Assembly (NCBI GenBank): GCA_035222895.1
Contig: JAVYIG010000709.1
Span: forward strand, 310,001 to 374,000
Reading direction: 5' to 3'
Length of the DNA: 64,000 nt
Source of the DNA: Strongylocentrotus droebachiensis
Taxonomy: Eukaryota; Echinodermata; Echinoidea; Camarodonta; Strongylocentrotidae
The position numbers and the translations under genes were made by a program. Positions 1 through 13,559 of the stretch are shown here, in pieces. The notes under the pieces are model-generated. The model was not told the DNA's origin. It saw nothing but the letters and a program-made list of their open reading frames with translations, and did no database searches. Each line of letters starts with the position of its first letter. Position 1 is the first letter of the stretch.

Positions 1-17
1 AAGGATAGTGAAAGAAA

Positions 18-62
18 GGAGAGAGAAGAGAGAGTGAGAGAGAGAGTGAGAGCGAGAGAGAG
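18..62. repeat. GA-rich microsatellite
   Basis: Imperfect (GA)n tract with GTGA interruptions, in the intron downstream of the last visible prosaposin-like exon. Nothing else is recognised between 1 and 289 apart from homopolymer A tracts and a C14 run near 191-204. Confidence 0.8.
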
Positions 63-289
63 GTAAAATAAAAATCCTGAATAATACTCACATTTTGTTA
101 ATTCTACAAATCATGAAGAAAAAAAATAAGGCATTCCAAATATCAATATTTTTGTAAAAGAAACAAGCTTTTTAAAAAAGTTTAAGAAAGACCCCCCCCC
201 CCCCTGAAACTAACAAACAAGAAAAAAAAAACAAGTAAAAAAAAAAGAAAGAAAAAAAAACATAATTTTCTTAAATGATTACAACTCAC

Positions 290-346
290 CTTAAATGTAC
301 TTGCACCTGGACATAGCTTGACCTCAGTACAGATAGTTGTTGGTTC
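290..346 (-). CDS. PSAP: Prosaposin-like exon 23: linker of SapB domain 9
   Basis: This exon is 57 bases (19 codons), phase 0 at both ends. It reads EPTTICTEVKLCPGAS..., the Cys-x5-Cys linker that closes a saposin B domain. The acceptor is TTTGCAG and the donor GTGAGT. It is the most 3' exon visible, and because it ends in a good donor the gene continues left of the window. It pairs with the second-half exon at 821-946. Confidence 0.85.
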
Positions 347-544
347 CTGCAAAGTAATGCATTTTAAATGATGATTATTCATTTCCACAGCAATGCAATT
401 AATTTTTTCTAGATCTTAGTGGTAATCTTGACTTTTGGTATTGACTGAATACAAAATGAAACAAAAGTTATGTGTGAAATAAAATGTCACATATATTCAA
501 ATCAAATTCACGCTGCATGTTCAATACTAAGAAAGAAATACATG

Positions 545-738
545 TACAGTGAAACCTGTCTATAAAGACCACCCAAGGGAGACAAGAAAGATGGTCTTTA
601 TAGGCAGGTGGTCTTTAGGTACAAGTTCCTTTAGTACACGTTTCAAAAGGAAACCATTTCAAAGGGAAAGTCAAATGTAGTCTTTGTAGACAGGTGGTCT
701 TTCTATACTGGTGGTCTCTAAAGCAGGTTTGACTATAT
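545..738. mobile_element. MITE with CAGTCAAACCTG-type TIRs
   Basis: About 190 bases bounded by ACAGTGAAACCTG at the left and CAGGTTTGACTATA at the right, which are inverted repeats with one or two mismatches. The interior repeats TGGTCTTTGTAGACAGG-like units. A second copy of the family lies at 20104-20251. A TA at both ends would fit a Tc1/mariner-type MITE; the assignment is by TIR shape only. It sits in the intron between exons 22 and 23. Confidence 0.7.
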
Positions 739-820
739 ATGGAAAATGCGCCATATAAATACATTATTATCATTATCAATCTGCTTAACGATTTGTTTAC
801 TACAACTGTCAGGTACTTAC

Positions 821-946
821 AAAGTATGCGAGCACCATGTTGACCACAATAGGGGTGTAGGTTTTAACCAGAGACTTGCATTGGATGGAGAGTATAGATG
901 GGAGACTGGCACAAACGATTGTATCAAGCTCCTGCACAATCAATTT
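821..946 (-). CDS. PSAP: Prosaposin-like exon 22: second half of SapB domain 9
   Basis: This exon is 126 bases (42 codons), two codons longer than the 40-codon second-half exons elsewhere in the gene. It starts KLIVQELDTIVC, has its two Cys eleven residues apart instead of ten (VCAS...IQCKS), and ends NMVLAYF before donor GTAAGT. The acceptor is GACTTGCAG. Both introns are phase 0. The shift in Cys spacing suggests this domain is more divergent than its neighbours. Confidence 0.85.
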
Positions 947-1415
947 CTGCAAGTCAAACAAAGATAATGATTATAATATTATAATAACAACAATGACGAC
1001 AAATACTAGAAACATTTATATTGTGCTTAATATTAATGTTTCTAAGCGCTGTACATTATTAGTACACCACATTTTTTAGCTAAACGACCCTGATAAAGTG
1101 CCCTGGTATTCAAGGAATTTCTTCATACCAGGTCAGGTTCCACAAATTATTATTCACCTCCACCAGAATGCAATCCTCTTTTTTAAAGTACACAAATTAC
1201 CTAAAAAATATTTTGTGTATAGCTAGAATGTATGAAAATCAACCTTAAAAACTTTACCCGGTATTCTATAGCTTAACGCTTAAAGCCTATCTGCATTAGT
1301 TTGATCAGGAGGGGTTAGACCTCCCTGCTGGTCAATGGCAGGTGATTATCTCATCAAATCAGCTCTCAATTATTCATAAGAAAAAGGGTACCATGGGGGA
1401 CAAACGGTCACCGTT

Positions 1416-1477
1416 TAGGCATTGTTTGCTATATAGAGGGCGCAAGTAGCTATAAGTAGTGTAGTGGGGCTTTAAGG
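1416..1477. repeat. Dispersed repeat, copy 1
   Basis: A ~62-base segment (TAGGCATTGTTTGCTATATA ... GTGGGGCTTTAAGG) that recurs at 22653-22714 with only a few mismatches. The family is not recognised. The rest of the 947-2186 intron shows no gene; a short (TGAT)n tract lies near 1740-1768. Confidence 0.7.
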
Positions 1478-2186
1478 AGTATGAAGAAATAAAGGATAAC
1501 ATGAAACAAAGTTTACTGAACCCAAGTTCGACTTGGGTTCCATGTGTTCTGTTCTATGCAAGCATGTCTGTGTACATCTACTAGTCTACTCAACCAGTAG
1601 TTTTATTGCTAAATGCAACTATATTTAAATAGTTATATCTCTTATAATAATAACATTTGAAGCCTGTATTCTGAATACAGTATAGCAACAGGGAAATTTC
1701 ATGAGGAGGGCTTTGTCCAACGTCTGGATGAACTATAGCCTGATTGATTGCTTGATTGATTGATTGATAGCGACAGGGATCCCCATACATCAATAGTCAA
1801 ACCTGTTTTGGTGATTAGTACACATGCCATAGAATAGGAGGCTGTGAGTCTCATCTAAGACTGCTTGTAAAGCTTCGGGGTGTTTCACATGGATCTTAAG
1901 TCGAGCTTAACTCTAAGTCAGACTTGAACATTATGGAGAGCCATTTGTAGCCTTAAAATAAAATATATTCAAAAGCGAAAATTCAAGTATTTTAGACTTT
2001 TTATAAATTCCACATCAAGAACATGACATCTCCATGTCCATGATTATAGAAAATATGAATGATTTGAATCAACATTTTATGCCTTTTAAAATAAATTTTA
2101 GAAAATATTTTCATAGATACAAACGGCTTTCCAACTACCGGTAAGAAATAACTTTAACTTAGGATCTTTGTGAAACACCCCCTTAC

Positions 2187-2276
2187 CTGGTTTGCCTGAC
2201 TGGATACATAGGTCTCTACTGCAGCAATCACGTTCTCACAGAGGGAACAAACCTCAGAATCATCCATTCTCGGCTC
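2187..2276 (-). CDS. PSAP: Prosaposin-like exon 21: first half of SapB domain 9
   Basis: This exon is 90 bases (30 codons), phase 0 at both ends. It reads EPRMDDSEVCSLCENVIAAV and continues to SSQANQ, with the CxxC pair that begins a SapB domain. The acceptor is TTCGTAG and the donor GTAAGG. It has no N-glycosylation sequon at its end, unlike exons 6, 13 and 18. It is separated from exon 20 by a ~12.8 kb intron filled by satellite DNA. Confidence 0.87.
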
Positions 2277-2619
2277 CTACGAAATTATAAAAGGTATCAA
2301 GAATTGAGTATCCATTCCAATCCAATCCAAAATGTATTTGATATAGTGCTTTAACCTCGCAGTCATGAAGCGCTATACACATTGCTTCACAAGCTTGGGC
2401 CACTAAATTAAGAATAACATACCGTAATCACTCCAAAACAGACCAGGGACCAGTTTCACAAAGGCTTTTCTTCTCTGACAATAGACAAAAATCAGTGACA
2501 AATCTGCTGATAACCAATCAGAAGCAAGGATTTCACTATCTTATATCAAAATCTGTCATTTGTGTCTGATGACAACTTTTGTGAAATGGGGCCAATGCGA
2601 GTGAAAACAATCCAATATT

Positions 2620-3510
2620 CTCTAACTAAACTAGAAAAATCGCAATCTGTATTGCTGCGCAATGTGAATGTATCCCCCGGCGGTGGCAGCGATTTTGTGC
2701 CATCCTTATGTTCGAAGGAGGGACAAAGATCCCCTCTCCCCTCCCTGAAACAAAAGGATGACGTAGAGAGGTCGCCACTAGTTGCTCAGGCTATTACCAT
2801 GACTAGGAGCAGCATTACCAAAACAATAAGTGTGTAGATTAGAGCATAATGCATCTCTGTAGAAAATCTGAAAGAAATCTGTCAAGAAATGTGGCAGTTA
2901 GAGCGCAAAAAAGACAGCCACCAAAATATGGCCTTTTACCATATAGAAGACGGAACACTGGGGGCAGCATCACTAAAAGTTGTAGGTGTGTAAGATTATA
3001 CAAAGATAGACCTCCATACAAAATATGAAACAAATCTATCCGGAATGATGCAGTTACATGTAGTACATGTAAGTGGATAGATTAGAGTATAATGCATCTC
3101 TGTATAAAATTTGAAAGAAATCTGTCAAGAAATGTGGCAGTGCACACAAGACATCTTATCAAAATATGACCTTTAACCCTATAAAAGACGGAACACTAAG
3201 GGCAGCATCACCAAAAGATATAGGCTTGTAGATTATACCGAAATACACCTTTGTTCAAAATTTGAACAAAATCCCTTGAAAAATGTGGCCTATAAAGCGC
3301 ACACAAACTATCCACACAAATATGGCCTTTTACCCTATACAAGACGGAACACTAGGGGCAGCATCACCAAAAGATATGGGTGTGTAGATTATACCAAGAT
3401 ACACCTTCATACAAAATTTGAAAGAAATCTGTCAAGGAAAGTGGCAGTTAGATCTCACACAAGAATATGACACGGCGGCGTAATGCATACCGGCATACTG
3501 CCTGAGGACA
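2620..3510. repeat. Diverged tandem repeat flanking the satellite, left side
   Basis: A dispersed repeat that begins near a segment reading AAATCGCAATCTGTATTGCT and continues as about four degenerate ~150-175 base units. Each contains GACGGAACACT-GGGCAGCATCACCAAAAG, GTGTGTAGATTATAC and GAAAGAAATCTGTCAAG. It ends near GACGGCGGCGTAATGCATAC. The same units resume at 13466-14310 on the other side of the satellite, and a partial copy of the leading segment lies at 46365-46625. No protein is encoded. Confidence 0.75.
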
Positions 3511-3516
3511 TAATTA

Positions 3517-6500
3517 TATACCAGCTGGTGGTAAAAGGGTGTACATGCACCCACATTACACAGCTCTCTGCACTCTTCTCAAACATGACAATTCCCCCCC
3601 CCCCCCCCTGTTACACAAAGGTGTTATCTTATATCAGCTGGTGGTAAAAGGGTGCAAGTTCACCCACATCACACAGCTCTCTGCGATATTCTCAAAAATG
3701 ACAACCTCCCCCTCTCCCCCCCCCCCCTACACACAGGTGTTATCTTATACCAGCTGGTGGTAAAAGGGTTTAAGTGCACCCACATCACACAGCTCTCTGC
3801 ACTCTTCTTAAACATACCACAACCCCCTACACACAAGTGTAATCTTATATCAGCTGGTGGTAAAAGGGTGCAAGTTCACCCACATCACACAGCTCTCTGC
3901 ACTCTTCTTAAACATACCACAACCCCCTACACACAAGTGTAATCTTATATCAGCTGGTGGTAAAAGGGAGCAAGTTCACCCACATCACACAGCTCTCTGC
4001 ACTCTTCTTAAACATACCACAACCCCTACACACAATTGTAATCTTATATCAGCTGGTGGTATTAAAAGGGTGCAAGTTCACCCACATCACACAGCTCGCT
4101 GCACTCTTCTCAAAAATGACAACCTCCCCCCCCCCCCCCCCCCCCCCGCCCCCCCCCCCCTGTTACACAAAGGTGTTATCTTATATCAGCTGGTGGTAAA
4201 AAGGTGCAAGTTCACCCACATCACACAGCTCTCTGCGATATTCTCAAAAATGACAACCTCCCCCTCTCCCCCCCCCCCTACACACAGGTGTTATCTTATA
4301 CCAGCTGGTGGTAAAAGGGTTTAAGTGCACCCACATCACACAGCTCTCTGCACTCTTCTTAAACATACCACAACCCCCTACACACAAGTGTAATCTTATA
4401 TCAGCTGGTGGTAAAAGGGTGCAAGTTCACCCACATCACACAGCTCTCTGCACTCTTCTTAAACATACCACAACCCCCTACACACAAGTGTAATCTTATA
4501 TCAGCTGGTGGTAAAAGGGTGCAAGTTCACCCACATCACACAGCTCTCTGCACTCTTCTTAAACATACCACAACCCCTACACACAATTGTAATCTTATAT
4601 CAGCTGGTGGTAAAAGGGTGCAAGTTCACCCACATCAAACAGCTCTCTGCACTCTTCTTAAACATACCACAACCCCCTACACACAAGTGTAATCTTATAT
4701 CAGATGGTGGTTAAAGGGTGTAAGTTCACCCACATCACACAGCTCTCTGCACTCTTCTTAAACATACCACAACCCCCTACACACAAGTGTAATCTTATAT
4801 CAGCTGGTGGTAAAAGGGTGCAAGTTCACCCACATCACACAGCTCTCTGCACTCTTCTTAAACATACCACAACCCCTACACACAATTGTAATCTTATATC
4901 AGCTGGTGGTAAAAGGGTGCAAGTTCACTCACCTCACACGGCTCTCTGCACTCTTCTTAAACATACCACAACCCCCTACACACAAGTGTAATCTTATATC
5001 AGCTGGTGCTAAAAGGGTGCAAGTTCACCCACATCACACAGCTCTCTGCACTCTTCTTAAACATACCACAACCCCCTACACACAAGTGTAATCTTATATC
5101 AAATGGTGGTTAAAGGGTGCAAGTTCACCCACATCACACAGCTCTCTGCACTCTTCTTAAACATACCACAACCCCCTACACACAAGTGTAATCTTATATC
5201 AGCTGGTGCTAAAAGGGTGCAAGTTCACCCACATCACACAGCTCTCTGCACTCTTCTTAAACATACCACAACCCCCTACACACAAGTGTAATCTTATATC
5301 AGCTGGTGGTAAAAGGGTGCAAGTTCACCCACATCACACAGCTCTCTGCACTCTTCTTAAACATACATGTACCACAACCCCTACACTCAATTGTAATCTT
5401 ATATCAGCTGGTGGTAAAAGGGTGCAAGTTCACCCACATCACACAGCTCTCTGCACTCTTCTTAAACATACCACAACCCCCTACACACAAGTGTAATCTT
5501 ATATCAGCTGGTGGTAAAAGGGCGCAAGTTCACCTACATCACACAGCTCTCTGCACTCATCATAAACATACCACAACCCCCTACACACAAGTGTAATCTC
5601 ATATCAGCTGGTGGTAAAAGGGTGCAAGTTCACCCACATCACACAGCTCTCTGCACTCTTCTTAAACATACCACAACCCCCTACACACAAGTGTAATCTT
5701 ATATCAGCTGGTGGTAAAAGGGTGCAAGTTCACCCACATCACACAGCTCTCTGCACTCTTCTTAAACATACCACAACCCCCTACACACAAGTGTAATCTT
5801 ATACCAGCTGGTGGTAAAAGGGTGAACATGCACCCACATCACACAGCTCACTGCACTCTTCTCAAACATGACACTCCCCCCCCCCCCCCCCTACACACAG
5901 GTGCAATCTTATATCAGCTGGTGGTAAAAGGATGTACGTGCACCCACATCACACAGCTCTCTGCACTCTTCTTGAACAGAACAACCCCCCCCCCCTGCTA
6001 CACAAAGGTGTTATCTTATATCAGCTGGTGGTAAAAGGATGCAAGTTCACCCACATCACACAGCTCTCAGCGATATTCTCAAAAATGACAACTTCCCCCC
6101 CCCCCCTCCCTACACACAGGTGTTATCTTATATCAGCTGGTGGTAAAAGGGTGCAAGTTCACCCACATCACACAGCTCTCTGCACTCTTCTTAAACATAC
6201 CACAACCCCCTACACACAAGTGTAATCTTATATCAGATGGTGGTAAAAGGGTGCAAGTTCACCCACATCACACAGCTCTCTGCACTCTTCTTAAACATAC
6301 CACAACCCCCTACACACAAGTGTAATCTTATATCAGCTGGTGGTAAAAGGGTGCAAGTTCACCCACATCACACAGCTCTCTGCACTCTTCTTAAACATAC
6401 CACAACCCCTACACACAAGCGTAATCTTATATCAGATAGTGGTAAAAGGGTGCAAGTTCACCCACATCACACAGCTCTCTGCACTCTTCTTAAACATACC

Positions 6501-9500
6501 ACAACCCCCTACACACAAGTGTAATCTTATATCAGCGGGTGGTAAAAGGGTGAACATGCACCCACATCACACAGCTCACTGCACTCTTCTCAAACATGAC
6601 ACTTCCCCCCCCCCCCCCTACACACAGGTGTCATCATATATCAGCTGGTGGTAAAAGGGTGTACGTGCACCCACATCACACAGCTCTCTGCACTCTTCTC
6701 AAACATACCACAACCCCCTACACACAAGTGTAATCTTATATCAGCTGGTGGTAAAAGGGTGCAAGTTCACCCACATCACACGGCTCTCTGCACTCTTCTT
6801 TAACATACCACAACCCCCTACACACAAGTGTAATCTTATATCAGATGGTGGTTAAAGGGTGCAAGTTCACCCACATCACACAGCTCTCTGCACTCTTCTT
6901 AAACATACCACAACCCCTACACTCAATTGTAATCTTATATCAGCTGGTGGTAAAAGGGTGCAAGTTCACCCACATCACACAGCTCTCTGCACTCTTCTTA
7001 AACATACCACAACCCCCTACACACAAGTGTAATCTTATATCAGCTGGTGGTATAAGGGTGCAAGTTCACCCACATCACACAGCTCTCTGCACTCTTCTTA
7101 AACATACCACAACCCCCTACACACAAGTGTAATCTTATATCAGCTGGTGGTAAAAGGGTGCAAGTTCACCCACATCACACAGCTCTCTGCACTCTTCTTA
7201 AACATACCACAACCCCTACACTCAATTGTAATCTTATATCAGCTGGTGGTAAAAGGGTGCAAGTTCACCCACATCACACAGCTCTCTGCACTCTTCTTAA
7301 ACATACCACAACCCCCTACACACAAGTGTAATCTCATATCAGCTGGTGGTAAAAGGGTGCAAGTTCACCCACATCACACAGCTCTCTGCACTCTTCTTAA
7401 ACATACCACAACCCCCTACACACAAGTGTAATCTTATATCAGCTGGTGGTAAAAGGGTGAACATGCACCCACATCACACAGCTCACTGCACTCTTCTCAA
7501 ACATGACACTTCCCCCCCCCCTACACACAGGTGCAATCTTATATCAGCGGGTGGTAAAAGGGTGCAAGTTCACCCACATCACACAGCTCTCTGCGATATT
7601 CTCAAAAATGACAACCCCCCCCCCCCCCCCCCTGCTGCACAAAGGTGTTATCTTATATCAGCTGGTGGTAAAAGGATGCAAGTTCACCCACATCACACAG
7701 CTCTCTGCACTCTTCTTAAACATACCACAACCCCCTACACACAAGTGTAATCTTATATCAGATGGTGGTAAAAGGGTGCAAGTTCACCCACATCACACAG
7801 CTCTCTGCACTCTTCTTAAACATACCACAACCCCCTACACACAAGTGTAATCTTATATCAGCTGGTGGTAAAAGGGTGCAAGTTCACCCACATCACACAG
7901 CTCTCTGCACTCTTCTTAAACATACCACAACCCCTACACACAAGCGTAATCTTATATCAGATGGTGGTAAAAGGGTGCAAGTTCACCCACATCACACAGC
8001 TCTCTTCTTAAACATACCACAACCCCCTACACACAAGTGTAATCTTATATCAGCTGGTGGTAAAAGGGTGAACATGCACCCACATCACACAGCTCACTGC
8101 ACTCTTCTCAAACATGACACTTTCCCCCCCCCCCTACACACAGGTGTCATCATATATCAGCTGGTGGTAAAAGGGTGCAAGTTCACCCACATCACACAGC
8201 TCTCTGCACTCTTCTTACACATACCACAACCCCCTACACACAAGTGTAATCTTATATCAACTGGTGGTAAAAGGGTGAACATGCACCCACATCACACAGC
8301 TCACTGCACTCTTCTCAAACATGACACTTCCCCCCCCCCCCCCCTACACACAGGTGCAATCTTATATCAGCTGGTGGTAAAAGGATGTACGTGCACCCAC
8401 ATCACACAGCTCTCTGCACTCTTCTTGAACAGAACAACCCCCCCCCCCCCCTGCTACACAAAGGTGTTATCTTATATCAGCTGGTGGTAAAAGGATGCAA
8501 GTTCACCCACATCACACAGCTCTCAGCGATATTCTCAAAAATGACAACTTCCCCCCCCCCCCCTCCCTACACACAGGTGTTATCTTATATCAGCTGGTGG
8601 TAAAAGGGTGCAAGTTCACCCACATCACACAGCTCTCTGCACTCTTCTTAAACATACCACAACCCCCTACACACAAGTGTAATCTTATATCAGATGGTGG
8701 TAAAAGGGTGCAAGTTCACCCACATCACACAGCTCTCTGCACTCTTCTTAAACATACCACAACCCCCTACACACAAGTGTAATCTTATATCAGCTGGTGG
8801 TAAAAGGGTGCAAGTTCACCCACATCACACAGCTCTCTGCACTCTTCTTAAACATACCACAACCCCTACACACAAGCGTAATCTTATATCAGATAGTGGT
8901 AAAAGGGTGCAAGTTCACCCACATCACACAGCTCTCTGCACTCTTCTTAAACATACCACAACCCCCTACACACAAGTGTAATCTTATATCAGCGGGTGGT
9001 AAAAGGGTGAACATGCACCCACATCACACAGCTCACTGCACTCTTCTCAAACATGACACTTCCCCCCCCCCCCCTACACACAGGTGTCATCATATATCAG
9101 CTGGTGGTAAAAGGGTGTACGTGCACCCACATCACACAGCTCTCTGCACTCTTCTCAAACATACCACAACCCCCTACACACAAGTGTAATCTTATATCAG
9201 CTGGTGGTAAAAGGGTGCAAGTTCACCCACATCACACGGCTCTCTGCACTCTTCTTTAACATACCACAACCCCCTACACACAAGTGTAATCTTATATCAG
9301 ATGGTGGTTAAAGGGTGCAAGTTCACCCACATCACACAGCTCTCTGCACTCTTCTTAAACATACCACAACCCCTACACTCAATTGTAATCTTATATCAGC
9401 TGGTGGTAAAAGGGTGCAAGTTCACCCACATCACACAGCTCTCTGCACTCTTCTTAAACATACCACAACCCCCTACACACAAGTGTAATCTTATATCAGC

Positions 9501-12500
9501 TGGTGGTATAAGGGTGCAAGTTCACCCACATCACACAGCTCTCTGCACTCTTCTTAAACATACCACAACCCCCTACACACAAGTGTAATCTTATATCAGC
9601 TGGTGGTAAAAGGGTGCAAGTTCACCCACATCACACAGCTCTCTGCACTCTTCTTAAACATACCACAACCCCTACACTCAATTGTAATCTTATATCAGCT
9701 GGTGGTAAAAGGGTGCAAGTTCACCCACATCACACAGCTCTCTGCACTCTTCTTAAACATACCACAACCCCCTACACACAAGTGTAATCTCATATCAGCT
9801 GGTGGTAAAAGGGTGCAAGTTCACCCACATCACACAGCTCTCTGCACTCTTCTTAAACATACCACAACCCCCTACACACAAGTGTAATCTTATATCAGCT
9901 GGTGGTAAAAGGGTGAACATGCACCCACATCACACAGCTCACTGCACTCTTCTCAAACATGACACTTCCCCCCCCCCCCTACACACAGGTGCAATCTTAT
10001 ATCAGCGGGTGGTAAAAGGGTGCAAGTTCACCCACATCACACAGCTCTCTGCGATATTCTCAAAAATGACAACCCCCCCCCCCCCCTGCTGCACAAAGGT
10101 GTTATCTTATATCAGCTGGTGGTAAAAGGATGCAAGTTCACCCACATCACACAGCTCTCTGCACTCTTCTTAAACATACCACAACCCCCTACACACAAGT
10201 GTAATCTTATATCAGATGGTGGTAAAAGGGTGCAAGTTCACCCACATCACACAGCTCTCTGCACTCTTCTTAAACATACCACAACCCCCTACACACAAGT
10301 GTAATCTTATATCAGCTGGTGGTAAAAGGGTGCAAGTTCACCCACATCACACAGCTCTCTGCACTCTTCTTAAACATACCACAACCCCTACACACAAGCG
10401 TAATCTTATATCAGATGGTGGTAAAAGGGTGCAAGTTCACCCACATCACACAGCTCTCTTCTTAAACATACCACAACCCCCTACACACAAGTGTAATCTT
10501 ATATCAGCTGGTGGTAAAAGGGTGAACATGCACCCACATCACACAGCTCACTGCACTCTTCTCAAACATGACACTTCCCCCCCCCCCCTACACACAGGTG
10601 TCATCATATATCAGCTGGTGGTAAAAGGGTGCAAGTTCACCCACATCACACAGCTCTCTGCACTCTTCTTACACATACCACAACCCCCTACACACAAGTG
10701 TAATCTTATATCAACTGGTGGTAAAAGGGTAAACATGCACCCACATCACACAGCTCACTGCACTCTTCTCAAACATGACACTTCCCCCCCCCCCTACACA
10801 CAGGTGCAATCTTATATCAGCTGGTGGTAAAAGGATGTACGTGCACCCACATCACACAGCTCTCTGCACTCTTCTTGAACAGAACAACCCCCCCCCCCCC
10901 TGCTACACAAAGGTGTTATCTTATATCAGCTGGTGGTAAAAGGATGCAAGTTCACCCACATCACACAGCTCTCAGCGATATTCTCAAAAATGACAACTTC
11001 CCCCCCCCCCCCTCCCTACACACAGGTGTTATCTTATATCAGCTGGTGGTAAAAGGGTGCAAGTTCACCCACATCACACAGCTCTCTGCACTCTTCTTAA
11101 ACATACCACAACCCCCTTCACACAAGTGTAATCTTATATCAGATGGTGGTAAAAGGGTGCAAGTTCACCCACATCACACAGCTCTCTGCACTCTTCTTAA
11201 ACATACCACAACCCCCTACACACAAGTGTAATCTTATATCAGCTGGTGGTAAAAGGGTGCAAGTTCACCCACATCACACAGCTCTCTGCACTCTTCTTAA
11301 ACATACCACAACCCCCTACACACAAGTGTAATCTTATATCAGCGGGTGGTAAAAGGGTGAACATGCACCCACATCACACAGCTCACTGCACTCTTCTCAA
11401 ACATGACACTTCCCCCCCCCCCCTACACACAGGTGTCATCATATATCAGCTGGTGGTAAAAGGGTGTACGTGCACCCACATCACACAGCTCTCTGCACTC
11501 TTCTCAAACATACCACAACCCCCTACACACAAGTGTAATCTTATATCAGCTGGTGGTAAAAGGGTGCAAGTTCACCCACATCACACGGCTCTCTGCACTC
11601 TTCTTTAACATACCACAACCCCCTACACACAAGTGTAATCTTATATCAGATGGTGGTTAAAGGGTGCAAGTTCACCCACATCACACAGCTCTCTGCACTC
11701 TTCTTAAACATACCACAACCCCTACACTCAATTGTAATCTTATATCAGCTGGTGGTAAAAGGGTGCAAGTTCACCCACATCACACAGCTCCCTGCACTCT
11801 TCTTAAACATACCACAACCCCCTACACACAAGTGTAATCTTATATCAGCTGGTGGTATAAGGGTGCAAGTTCACCCACATCACACAGCTCTCTGCACTCT
11901 TCTTAAACATACCACAACCCCCTACACACAAGTGTAATCTTATATCAGCTGGTGGTAAAAGGGTGCAAGTTCACCCACATCACACAGCTCTCTGCACTCT
12001 TCTTAAACATACCACAACCCCTACACTCAATTGTAATCTTATATCAGCTGGTGGTAAAAGGGTGCAAGTTCACCCACATCACACAGCTCTCTGCACTCTT
12101 CTTAAACATACCACAACCCCCTACACACAAGTGTAATCTCATATCAGCTGGTGGTAAAAGGGTGCAAGTTCACCCACATCACACAGCTCTCTGCACTCTT
12201 CTTAAACATACCACAACCCCCTACACACAAGTGTAATCTTATATCAGCTGGTGGTAAAAGGGTGAACATGCACCCACATCACACAGCTCACTGCACTCTT
12301 CTCAAACATGACACTTCCCCCCCCCCCCCTACACACAGGTGCAATCTTATATCAGCGGGTGGTAAAAGGGTGCAAGTTCACCCACATCACACAGCTCTCT
12401 GCGATATTCTCAAAAATGACAACCCCCCCCCCCCCCCTGCTGCACAAAGGTGTTATCTTATATCAGCTGGTGGTAAAAGGATGCAAGTTCACCCACATCA

Positions 12501-13239
12501 CACAGCTCTCTGCACTCTTCTTAAACATACCACAACCCCCTACACACAAGTGTAATCTTATATCAGATGGTGGTAAAAGGGTGCAAGTTCACCCACATCA
12601 CACAGCTCTCTGCACTCTTCTTAAACATACCACAACCCCCTACACACAAGTGTAATCTTATATCAGCTGGTGGTAAAAGGGTGCAAGTTCACCCACATCA
12701 CACAGCTCTCTGCACTCTTCTTAAACATACCACAACCCCTACACACAAGCGTAATCTTATATCAGATGGTGGTAAAAGGGTGCAAGTTCACCCACATCAC
12801 ACAGCTCTCTTCTTAAACATACCACAACCCCCTACACACAAGTGTAATCTTATATCAGCTGGTGGTAAAAGGGTGAACATGCACCCACATCACACAGCTC
12901 ACTGCACTCTTCTCAAACATGACACTTCCCCCCCCCCCCCTACACACAGGTGTCATCATATATCAGCTGGTGGTAAAAGGGTGCAAGTTCACCCACATCA
13001 CACAGCTCTCTGCACTCTTCTTACACATACCACAACCCCCTACACACAAGTGTAATCTTATATCAGCTGGTGGTAAAAGGGTGAACATGCACCCACATCA
13101 CACAGCTCACTGCACTCTTCTCAAACATGACACTTCCCCCCCCCCCCCCCTACACACAGGTGTCATCATATATCAGCTGGTGGTAAAAGGGTGTACGTGC
13201 ACCCACATCACACAGCTCTCTGCACTCTTCTCAAAATTG

Positions 13240-13271
<32 letters not shown>

Positions 13272-13465
13272 GCACACAGGTGTAATCTGATATCAGTTGC
13301 TGGAAAAAGGGTGTACATGCACCCACATTACACAGCTCTCTGCACTCTTCTCAAAATTGATAACCCCCCCCCCCCCCCCCCCCCCCCCCTACACACAGGT
13401 GTAATCTTATATCAGCTGCTGGTAAAAGGGTGTACGTATACTCTCATCACACAGCTCTCTGCACA
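3517..13465. repeat. ~10 kb satellite array, ~100-base monomer with higher-order structure
   Basis: About 97 head-to-tail monomers of ~100 bases. A typical monomer runs CAGCTGGTGGTAAAAGGGTG ... CACACAGCTCTCTGCACTC ... CTACACACAAGTGTAATC. Some monomers replace the CCACAACCCC segment with poly(C) runs of 8 to over 20 bases. From about 5800 to 13070 the monomers form three higher-order copies: matching positions 6845, 9301 and 11650, and likewise 7147, 9603 and 11952, are 2456 and 2349 bases apart. A shortened monomer recurs at 7998, 10451 and 12805. Open frames here are artefacts of a stop-poor monomer. It lies inside one intron of the prosaposin-like gene. Confidence 0.97.
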
Positions 13466-13540
13466 AGAAATGGCCTTTTACCCTATTGAAGACGGAACAC
13501 TGGGGGCAGCATCACCAAAAGTTATAAACTAATACATTTA
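13466..13540. repeat. Flanking repeat, right side, first piece
   Basis: The satellite ends and the sequence returns to the flank family: ATGGCCTTTTACCCTATTGA, then GACGGAACACTGGGGGCAGC and ATCACCAAAAGTTAT. This matches the units at 2840-3470, so the satellite is bracketed by the same repeat family. Confidence 0.7.
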
Positions 13541-13559
13541 TAAGACTAAACCCAATTAA

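Noticed and set aside
3517..13465. CRISPR-like array of regular repeats
   Set aside because: There are no unique spacers between conserved repeats; the whole monomer is repeated, and the context is a eukaryotic intron.
3539..13532. Dozens of plus-strand open frames up to 242 codons with repeated KGCKFTHITQLSAL-type peptides
   Set aside because: The monomer of ~100 bases has few stops and is not a multiple of three, so frames rotate through it. Frames overlap each other, and poly(C) tracts change length between copies. They reflect the satellite, not a protein.
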